Origin: a virus | DNA length: 24,291 nt | Direction: 5' to 3' (one strand) | IMG/VR virus record: IMGVR_UViG_3300033996_001201 | Coordinates: 1 to 24,291 of that record | Part shown: piece after piece, positions 19,294 to 24,291 of the stretch | Numbering within the stretch: position 1 is the first letter of the stretch | How the letters are laid out: the number at the start of each line of letters is the position of its first letter | Made by a program: the position numbers and the translations under genes | Notes under the pieces: generated by a model | What the model saw: the letters and a program-made list of their open reading frames with translations, nothing else | Told to the model about the DNA's origin: nothing | Database searches by the model: none

Positions 19294-19503
19294 ATGAAAG
19301 TCAGTAAAAGTCGCTCATTTGTCAAGGCATTGTCCTATCGCATTTTTGGAACGCTTTCTTCATGGGCTGTTGTTTTTGTAATTACAGGCGAGGGAACTTT
19401 GGCAGTTTTGATTGCTTTTTGGGAAACAGTAATCAAGATTTTTATTTATTACGCACATGAGCGTGCTTGGAACTTGGTAAGTTGGGGCAGAAGGGGAAAG
19501 TAA
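19294..19503 (+). CDS. DUF2061 membrane protein
   Basis: A 69-aa protein with the DUF2061 pattern SRSFVKALSYRIFGTLSSWA, then a helix VVFVITGEGTLAVLIAFWET and VIKIFIYYAHERAWNLVSWG. Two hydrophobic segments flank a short loop. In several bacteria DUF2061 genes sit among sulfate activation genes (cysC, cysD, cysN), and here it follows the APS kinase fusion, 62 nt downstream. It may move or sense sulfate or assist PAPS use, but no biochemical role is established. The ribosome binding site (ACAAGAACAAG) is weak. Its stop overlaps the next ATG. Confidence 0.8.
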   Translation: MKVSKSRSFVKALSYRIFGTLSSWAVVFVITGEGTLAVLIAFWETVIKIFIYYAHERAWNLVSWGRRGK

Positions 19504-19670
19504 TGCCATTCTATGAATTCACCTGCGATTGTGGACACATCGCTGAAGTATTTTTTGAAATGGATGATGAAAAGCGAATCATCTGTGAAGGTTGCAAGAA
19601 GAAGTTGATGCAACGCAAGTATTCTCTTGGTGGTGCAATCTTCAAAGGTGACGGTTGGGGAAGTAAGTGA
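19503..19670 (+). CDS. FmdB-family zinc ribbon protein
   Basis: A 55-aa protein, MPFYEFTCDCGHIAEVFFEM followed by ICEGCKKKLMQRKYSLGG. The C-x-C-G then C-x-x-C spacing (C8, C10, C29, C32) and the P-x-Y-E-F/Y start are those of FmdB-type regulatory zinc ribbons. It could bind RNA, DNA or a protein partner. The ATG overlaps the DUF2061 stop (TAATG) and its stop overlaps the GTG of the helicase gene. Phage-encoded FmdB proteins are common, function unknown; they may be transcription or ribosome-associated factors. Confidence 0.78.
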   Translation: MPFYEFTCDCGHIAEVFFEMDDEKRIICEGCKKKLMQRKYSLGGAIFKGDGWGSK

Positions 19671-21739
19671 CTAATTTGCTTCCAATCGCCTTGCGCTTCT
19701 TGGCACAAGGCATTGCCGTTATCCCAACCGCCAATGACGGTTCCAAGCGCCCATCTTTTGCATGGAAGCGGTTTGAGACAGAGATGCCGACAACAGATGA
19801 GTTGTTGATGTGGTTCAAAGATGGCGTTGACGGAATCGGCGTTGTCACGGGCAACATTTCCAACCTTGAGATGTTGGAGTTGGAAGGTCGCGCCGTAGCT
19901 CAAAAGATGCACATTGAGATTGGCGAGATTGCAAAGAACTCACGACTTGGTGATCTATGGAATCGTTTGAACAATGGTTATCTTGAGATGACACCATCGG
20001 GTGGGTTGCATTGGCTCTATCGGATTTCTGACGGTCAAGTGCCAGGAAACACCGTACTTGCTCGAAAAGCAGGTGAAGATGGGGGTGTCCTTGCCGAGAC
20101 ACGCGGAACAGGTGGCTTTTCCATCACCGCGCCGTCAGGTGGCAAGACCCACCCCAACGGTGGCAATTGGACACTCATCGGCGGTTCCATTGAGACAATC
20201 CCAACGATCACAATGGAAGAGCGCGATGCCCTTCACTCAATCTTTGCAATGTTCCATGAAATCCCACGGGTTGAAGCTGTGGCAGAGGATGTCATCACTC
20301 GCACCGATGGCATCCTGACACCGGGCGATGATTACAACGCCAAAGTCACCTGGGAAAGCATCCTTGAGCCTTTAGGGTGGACAAAGGTGTATTCAAAGGG
20401 TGATTCAATCACTTGGCGCAGACCGGGCAAGAATGAAGGTATATCTGCCACCACAAACTTCAATGGCAACGGCAAACTGTATGTGTTCTCCACATCAACC
20501 ATCTTTGATGCAGAATCTTCATACTCCAAGTTCGCCGCCTACGCCAAGATTGAACACAACGGAGATTTCAAACAAGCAGCCAAAACCCTGCGCTCGCAAG
20601 GATACGGAGCAAGTAACGAGTTAAAGACCGATTGGACAGGTCTTGAAATCCACGCACCCTCAATGGTTCAGCTCCATGATGAGAATGAGGAAGTCACCAC
20701 AAGTTCTTGGATTCCGCGTGAGATTTGGAATGAGGACTTTGATGAGGAACTGCCGCCCTCAATGCTTCGCCGTGAGGATGGCAATAACATCTTGTATGCA
20801 GGAAAGGTCAACGCACTCTTTGGTGAGTCTGAGTCAGGCAAGACTTGGGTGGCACTTGAGGCTGTGCGCCAAGAGTTAGCCAAAGGCAACTGTGTTTTCT
20901 ATATTGACTTCGAGGACTCTGCACGAGGCATCTTCAACCGCCTTAAAACACTTCAATGCAACATGGACAACCTCAAGTCGTTCAAGTATGCCAACCCTGA
21001 TGAACCTCTCGGTGATGGCATCGGAGAGATCATGAAAACAGAGATTGGCAAGTACCTGCCCACTCTCATTGTCGTGGATGGTGTCAACGCTGCGATGAAC
21101 CTGCTTGGGTTGGACTTGGAAAAGAATAAGGATGCCACGACCTTTTCACTCAAAGTCTTGAAGCCGCTGAAGATATTTGGCGCAGGTATCTTGACCATTG
21201 ACCATGTGACCAAGAGTAAAGACAATCGAGGAAACTATGCCATCGGCGCTCAAGCCAAGAGAGCAGATATTGATGGGGTGGCGATTGCCTGTGATGTGTC
21301 AATGCCATTTGGCAGAGGCATTGACGGTTGCCTTGACTTGAAGGTGACGAAGGATCGGCCCGGCTTTGTCCGTGCCCTGTGCCCTGATGCAAAGACACTT
21401 GGCATCGCCAATATCCGAAACGGCAAGGATGACTCCATCTCTGTCTCAATCTCAGGTGGCACCGTTGCCATCCCATCGTCTGAGTCACGGATTGAGTTGG
21501 TCTCAGCTTTTATGGAAGCACATGGTTATGAGATGGGTCTGAATGAGATCAGAGAGAAGATTCGCAAAGAGGGTCACAAGATCGGCAACACCGAGATTTC
21601 AACGGCACTCACATCCCTTGTGATGAGCCATCACCTACTGATGAGAGAGGATGGGCAGAAAAAATTGTTCAAGCATTTGAAGTCATATGTGGTCAATGAT
21701 GTGCGACCTTTGGAGACTTTGCCTGTGGATAACTCTTGA
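19667..21739 (+). CDS. Primase-polymerase fused to RepA-like helicase
   Basis: A 690-aa replication protein from GTG 19667. Residues 1-200 are a PrimPol-type domain (FLAQGIAVIPTANDGSKRPS, GGLHWLYRISDG, ETRGTGGFSITAPSGG), but its metal motif reads LEMLELEGRA with E71 and E73 in place of Asp. A linker domain follows (VTWESILEPLGWTKVYSKGD). A RecA-fold RepA-like ATPase has Walker A GESESGKT at 386-393, Walker B LIVVDG with D471, and TIDHVTKSKDNRGNYAIGAQ. The last 90 residues, LVSAFMEAHGYEMGLNEIRE onward, look like a winged helix. It is probably the replicative helicase and initiator. A GC-rich repeat region follows directly and may be its binding site. Another PrimPol with D-x-D is on the minus strand. 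Confidence 0.88.
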   Translation: MTNLLPIALRFLAQGIAVIPTANDGSKRPSFAWKRFETEMPTTDELLMWFKDGVDGIGVVTGNISNLEMLELEGRAVAQKMHIEIGEIAKNSRLGDLWNRLNNGYLEMTPSGGLHWLYRISDGQVPGNTVLARKAGEDGGVLAETRGTGGFSITAPSGGKTHPNGGNWTLIGGSIETIPTITMEERDALHSIFAMFHEIPRVEAVAEDVITRTDGILTPGDDYNAKVTWESILEPLGWTKVYSKGDSITWRRPGKNEGISATTNFNGNGKLYVFSTSTIFDAESSYSKFAAYAKIEHNGDFKQAAKTLRSQGYGASNELKTDWTGLEIHAPSMVQLHDENEEVTTSSWIPREIWNEDFDEELPPSMLRREDGNNILYAGKVNALFGESESGKTWVALEAVRQELAKGNCVFYIDFEDSARGIFNRLKTLQCNMDNLKSFKYANPDEPLGDGIGEIMKTEIGKYLPTLIVVDGVNAAMNLLGLDLEKNKDATTFSLKVLKPLKIFGAGILTIDHVTKSKDNRGNYAIGAQAKRADIDGVAIACDVSMPFGRGIDGCLDLKVTKDRPGFVRALCPDAKTLGIANIRNGKDDSISVSISGGTVAIPSSESRIELVSAFMEAHGYEMGLNEIREKIRKEGHKIGNTEISTALTSLVMSHHLLMREDGQKKLFKHLKSYVVNDVRPLETLPVDNS

Positions 21740-21875
21740 GTATGCAACCGCGCCGAACCGCGCCGAACCGATCCGCTAATTTCTCGGCATACTGCCGACA
21801 ACCGCGCCGACACGCCCCCTCTTTAGAGGGGCGTGGGGCGCGGTTCGGTGGCACGCTTGGGCGCGGTGAATCTCT
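21740..21875 (+). repeat. GC-rich iteron and hairpin region, candidate replication origin
   Basis: This 136-bp gap between the helicase gene and the next gene is far richer in GC than its surroundings. It holds AACCGCGCCG at 21746-21755, 21756-21765 and 21800-21809, a degenerate copy AACCGATCCG at 21766-21775, and near-inverted copies GGGCGCGGTT (21836-21845) and GGGCGCGGTG (21860-21869). It also has the hairpin CGGCA-TAC-TGCCG (21785-21797) and a longer stem-loop from CACGCCCCCTCT (21811-21822) to AGAGGGGCGTG (21825-21835). DnaA-box matches flank it at 21724-21732 and 21912-21920. A frame 21742-21879 is open but I consider it incidental. Confidence 0.55.
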
Positions 21876-22226
21876 ATGAATTTCAACTTTGAACCAATAA
21901 ACTGTCGAGCCTGTGGAAAACTTATTTGGCGCGGTTTATCATCGGGTGGATTTGATACCAAACTTGATACGGCTCGACTCAATGTTGCCGAAGAGATCGT
22001 GAAGATTTTGCAGGGTGCAAGAACCTATGAGTGCCACAAAACTGTTGTCTCCTTTGAGGCAGTCAGGAGAACCTCAAGCCGGATCAAGATGGGAACCCAT
22101 CCCAACGCCGTCACCCTTGCCACCCACCTCTGTTCAACCATGCACCTGTTTGAGACCCCTGACATGGCACCTGCCTATTGGGGAAAGCCAAAGCCATCCA
22201 AAGAGTACGAAGGAGTTCCTTTCTGA
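21876..22226 (+). CDS. Small zinc-ribbon-like protein, unknown function
   Basis: A 116-aa protein with a C-x-x-C pair near the start (NCRACGKLIWRGLSSGGFDT), then helices (LDTARLNVAEEIVKILQGAR) and a TYECHK...HLC segment that may complete a metal site. It ends with a basic, Pro-rich tail (YWGKPKPSKEYEGVPF). Such proteins are frequent in actinophage early regions; function unknown, perhaps nucleic-acid binding. The start is directly at the right edge of the iteron region and has only a weak ribosome binding site (GGTGAATCTCT). Confidence 0.65.
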   Translation: MNFNFEPINCRACGKLIWRGLSSGGFDTKLDTARLNVAEEIVKILQGARTYECHKTVVSFEAVRRTSSRIKMGTHPNAVTLATHLCSTMHLFETPDMAPAYWGKPKPSKEYEGVPF

Positions 22227-22342
22227 TGAAACGACTGCGACACCTATTGTGCCGAAACTTCCTATGGCGAGTGATAGACCCACAACAGAGTTTTTGGATT
22301 GTCCGATGTACCAAATGCGGCTATAGGAAAGAGATCAAATGA
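22226..22342 (+). CDS. 38-aa basic protein with C-x-x-C motif
   Basis: MKRLRHLLCRNFLWRVIDPQ followed by FWIVRCTKCGYRKEIK. Start overlaps the previous stop (TGATG) and its stop overlaps the next ATG (ATGA), so it is almost certainly translated in a coupled run. The C-T-K-C-G near the end is half of a zinc ribbon, with another Cys at residue 9. It is basic and may bind nucleic acid. Function unknown. Confidence 0.55.
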   Translation: MKRLRHLLCRNFLWRVIDPQQSFWIVRCTKCGYRKEIK

Positions 22343-22548
22343 CACACGATGAATTGATGGCGATGATAAAACCCATGACCAACAATGATGCTATCTTCAT
22401 GAAGGATGCCCTTCGTGCAGTAGTGGAATTGCACCCACCTCAAGAAATTACATTACCAAATGGCTCTTGGGCTTATGGCTGCAAGGAATGCCATTCATGG
22501 ACTTATCCCTGCCCAACCATTCAGGCTATTGAGAAGGAGTTGGAATGA
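22339..22548 (+). CDS. Small Cys-containing protein of actinophage type, unknown function
   Basis: A 69-aa protein with the pattern FMKDALRAVVELHPPQEITL, then a Cys pair GCKECHSWTYPCPTIQAIEK. Versions of this protein (ALRAVVELHKP...YPCPTIQAIE) are widespread in actinophages and always hypothetical. The three Cys and His may bind a zinc. It overlaps both neighbours by four bases. Confidence 0.65.
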   Translation: MTHDELMAMIKPMTNNDAIFMKDALRAVVELHPPQEITLPNGSWAYGCKECHSWTYPCPTIQAIEKELE

Positions 22549-23285
22549 ACTGCACCATCTGCGACAAAGCAACCAAGAATGAAGGCGCGTGCCTTACCTG
22601 TGAGTTGAAGGTCAAGGCGTGCCTTGTCGAACTTCCTGCATTGCAGTATGAGGCAGGTAATCACCTGGCACCTGCTCGGACAGGATCGGGCGCGGTTAGC
22701 TCTGAGAGAAGCATCGGCATCAATGTCAATGCATTGGACTTCTCAATGGCAACTGACCTGCTCCACATCCTGCATGGCTATGAGGTGCCCATTCGGATCG
22801 GGCGTGGGCTGACACCACCTGCCTACATAGACAAAGAGCCAAGCATCGAGGCAGAGGTGGATGCCACCTGCTCGTTCCACCTGGCTCACTTGGACTACAC
22901 ATTGTTGCAACCGTGGGCGGTAGACTTTGCATCAGATGTCTATGGTCTCCACGCCAAAGGCAGAGCAGCAGCAAAGAAGTTCTCTGAACAAGCCCGGCGC
23001 ATTCCTTGTCCTACTGATGATTGCAAACGATTTGTTGTCATAGATGTTGAGAACTTATCTGATGAGGTCTCTTGCTTCGGGTGTAAGCAATCGTGGACAG
23101 TAGCTCGATTGGTGAAGTTGGCAATGAGCAATCCGAATCGAAAGTTCTTTCTTGATGTTGAGGCAATCAGTTTGTGGCTCAAGATAAGTCAGAGAGAGAT
23201 TTACAGGATTGTGAAACGCAATGACATCGAAAAGCGTGGAAGCCTTTACAACTTCGGGGATATTTTGAAAGTGGTGCAAATATGA
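22545..23285 (+). CDS. Zinc-finger and helix-turn-helix DNA-binding protein
   Basis: A 246-aa protein with two zinc-type clusters and a C-terminal HTH. It starts MNCTICDKATKNEGACLTCE, which has two C-x-x-C pairs. The middle is helical and acidic, then a second pair of C-x-x-C type sites appears (IPCPTDDCKRFV, VSCFGCKQSW). The C-terminal segment FFLDVEAISLWLKISQREIY, then RIVKRNDIEKRGSLYNFGDI, is an excisionase/MerR-like winged HTH. It is probably a transcription or replication regulator of the phage. It overlaps both neighbours by four bases, so it is part of the same operon. Confidence 0.7.
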   Translation: MNCTICDKATKNEGACLTCELKVKACLVELPALQYEAGNHLAPARTGSGAVSSERSIGINVNALDFSMATDLLHILHGYEVPIRIGRGLTPPAYIDKEPSIEAEVDATCSFHLAHLDYTLLQPWAVDFASDVYGLHAKGRAAAKKFSEQARRIPCPTDDCKRFVVIDVENLSDEVSCFGCKQSWTVARLVKLAMSNPNRKFFLDVEAISLWLKISQREIYRIVKRNDIEKRGSLYNFGDILKVVQI

Positions 23286-23377
23286 TTGATTTGACAAAGT
23301 TGGCAATTGATTATGCTACGCTTTCGCTATCAGGTTTTGCTATCCCTGCATCAGTATTTGGAACACTAGAATGCTGA
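23282..23377 (+). CDS. 31-aa small frame between regulator and acidic protein genes
   Basis: MIDLTKLAIDYATLSLSGFA, then IPASVFGTLEC, starting at an ATG overlapping the previous stop (ATGA) and overlapping the next gene by 7 nt. It is hydrophobic in its second half. The packing is consistent with translation, but a promoter-like TTGACA/TATGCT pair (23291-23317) covers the same bases, so this could instead be a spacer. Confidence 0.35.
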   Translation: MIDLTKLAIDYATLSLSGFAIPASVFGTLEC

Positions 23378-23577
23378 AGATCATCATAAACATTGGCGAT
23401 GTCGCAACTGAGTTGATGACAGATCAATCTCTCTCATTCGATGCAATTGAATCTCTATTGAACCGAGCAGTTCAAGCAACCCTTCAGTCATACCTGTCAT
23501 TGCCGACTGAGGATCGCCTTGCTGCACTTGGATTGGATACTTCAGACGATGATGATGATGATGAGGAAGATGAGTGA
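23371..23577 (+). CDS. 68-aa protein with poly-acidic tail
   Basis: MLKIIINIGDVATELMTDQS, helices (IESLLNRAVQATLQSYLSLP) and an end DTSDDDDDDEEDE. The N-terminal part may be a short beta strand plus helices. The run of Asp/Glu resembles tails of DNA-mimic or SSB-interacting proteins. It may inhibit a DNA-binding protein or act as an SSB tail. The end overlaps the endonuclease VII gene start by eight nt. Function unknown. Confidence 0.55.
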   Translation: MLKIIINIGDVATELMTDQSLSFDAIESLLNRAVQATLQSYLSLPTEDRLAALGLDTSDDDDDDEEDE

Positions 23578-23944
23578 CACGACATCCAAATGTCGGCGTT
23601 GCAAATTAGATTTACCTCTTGACTCATTTCATAACGATAAGCGCACAGCAAATGGGCGATACGACATCTGCAAACAATGCAGAGTGATTCATCGCAACAT
23701 CACAAACATTACAGATCAACAATATGATTCATTGCTTCAAGCACAAAACAATTCATGCGCCATCTGTGGCATACACACATCAGAGACAGAGCGCGGTCTA
23801 GTAGTTGACCACAACCATCAGACACACAAGATTCGTGGACTCTTATGCACACGATGCAATGTTGGTCTTGGTTACTATGGCGATGACACAACAAAGTTAT
23901 CAATGGCAATCGAGTATCTGATCAAGACCGATGGTATTGCCTAG
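23570..23944 (+). CDS. Recombination endonuclease VII-like (HNH/His-Me)
   Basis: A 124-aa protein from ATG 23570. It has two zinc-type pairs in SKCRRCKLDLPLDSFHND and RYDICKQCRVIHR, then the endonuclease VII signature SCAICG...LVVDHNHQTHKIRGLLC and TRCNVGLGYYGDD, in which D-H-N-H supplies the catalytic residues and C-x-x-C the structural zinc. T4 endonuclease VII resolves branched DNA before packaging. ATG has AGGA three nt upstream, in the end of the acidic protein gene. The next gene starts within its last codons. Confidence 0.87.
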   Translation: MSDTTSKCRRCKLDLPLDSFHNDKRTANGRYDICKQCRVIHRNITNITDQQYDSLLQAQNNSCAICGIHTSETERGLVVDHNHQTHKIRGLLCTRCNVGLGYYGDDTTKLSMAIEYLIKTDGIA

Positions 23945-24227
23945 ACCTTGCAATGGTTGTGGAGTTATCGTTCGCGCTTCACGATGTGATGCTTGCAAAA
24001 GAATACAAGAACGCAAAAGACCAAAGCGTGCAGATCGTGGATATGACAGCAAGTGGCACGAGCTATCGCGCACAATGCGAGCGCAACAACCTTTCTGCAC
24101 TATCTGTCATTCAACCAAAGACTTGACTCTTGATCACATAAAACCTTTGTCACAAAATGGTTTGACAATTCCAAGCAACTTGCAAGTGTTATGCCGCAAA
24201 TGCAACAGCCGAAAAGGTTCACAGTAA
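23931..24227 (+). CDS. HNH endonuclease
   Basis: A 98-aa protein from ATG 23931; a TTG at 23937 would give the family-typical start M-P-R-P-C and may be the true one. An N-terminal zinc part (RPCNGCGVIVRASRCDACKR) is followed by a linker GYDSKWHELSRTMRAQQP and the HNH core FCTICHSTKDLTLDHIKPLS, then SNLQVLCRKCNSRKG. Such HNH proteins in actinophages typically lie just before the terminase genes and cooperate in DNA packaging. This would put a cos site or small terminase just past the right edge. Confidence 0.87.
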   Translation: MVLPRPCNGCGVIVRASRCDACKRIQERKRPKRADRGYDSKWHELSRTMRAQQPFCTICHSTKDLTLDHIKPLSQNGLTIPSNLQVLCRKCNSRKGSQ

Positions 24228-24291
24228 AAGAACCCCCCGGTGGCACATGTGGGTACGCTCACAATTTGCCAAAGAGGTGCGATAGCGTAAC
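24228..24291. other. Short tail of the window with no clear gene
   Basis: After the HNH stop the sequence is AAAGAACCCCCCGG followed by GTGGCACATGTGGGTACGC and AT-poor mixed bases. I see no ribosome binding site and no frame of useful length. The C-run and the position after an HNH gene would suit a cos end or a terminase leader, but nothing proves it. Confidence 0.3.

Noticed and set aside
21742-21879. A 45-codon frame starting MQPRRTAPNR across the iteron region, with ATGA overlap to the next gene
   Set aside because: It has no ribosome binding site, is Arg-rich only because of the GC-rich repeats, and the region is better explained by inverted and direct DNA repeats. Conservation of the protein frame in relatives would change this.
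23291-23317. Promoter TTGACA with TATGCT upstream of the acidic-tail gene
   Set aside because: The spacing is only 15 nt and the sequence lies within a coupled coding run, so it is not strong enough to list as a feature.

Overview
This window is about 24.3 kb of a tailed, siphovirus-like bacteriophage genome. The genes are densely packed with 1-14 nt stop/start overlaps (TAATG, ATGA, TAGTG), and the DNA has moderate GC. A WhiB-family Fe-S regulator (15736-16206) points to an actinobacterial host, since WhiB proteins are essentially confined to Actinobacteria and their phages. The moderate GC and the sulfotransferase, FmdB and propeller genes resemble metagenomic phages of freshwater or marine low-GC actinobacteria; that part is inference. 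No integrase, portal, terminase or capsid gene is in the window, so it is only part of the genome.

Layout. (1) Tail module, plus strand, 1-8594: the end of a head-tail gene, a tail terminator, a small protein, two tandem paralogous major tail proteins, a tail assembly chaperone pair expressed through a -1 frameshift at CCCAAAT (1729-1735), a basic gp10-like protein, a 904-aa tape measure protein, a distal/minor tail protein, a fibre-like protein, a seven-repeat beta-propeller protein and a 98-aa protein. (2) A single minus-strand sulfotransferase (8591-9421) with a leaderless-looking promoter. (3) Lysis module, 9466-11017: small membrane proteins, a nested lipoprotein, a holin-like protein and a CHAP endolysin. 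(4) DUF6378 followed by two GT-A glycosyltransferases and an NAD-dependent sugar epimerase/dehydratase (11021-13531), ended by a 20-bp-stem bidirectional terminator. (5) A five-gene minus-strand operon (13586-14776) with a ribbon-helix-helix protein, a standalone primase-polymerase domain and three small proteins. (6) A divergent control region (14777-14938). (7) A plus-strand early/replication module: resolvase-like nuclease, WhiB-HTH, lytic transglycosylase, Cas4/RecB-like nuclease, SSB-like protein, APS kinase-nucleotidyltransferase fusion, DUF2061, FmdB zinc ribbon, PrimPol-RepA-like helicase, a GC-rich iteron/hairpin region (21740-21875), zinc-finger/HTH proteins, endonuclease VII and an HNH endonuclease.

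How it fits together. The sulfotransferase, the fused APS kinase-nucleotidyltransferase, DUF2061, two glycosyltransferases and a sugar epimerase look like one dispersed pathway that could make an activated sulfate donor (PAPS) and a sulfated surface or virion glycan. The replication part has two PrimPol domains on opposite strands. The one with an intact D-x-D is free-standing; the one fused to the helicase has E-x-E instead. Candidate origin signals are the iteron block after the helicase gene and perfect DnaA-box matches at 14885-14893 and 21724-21732.
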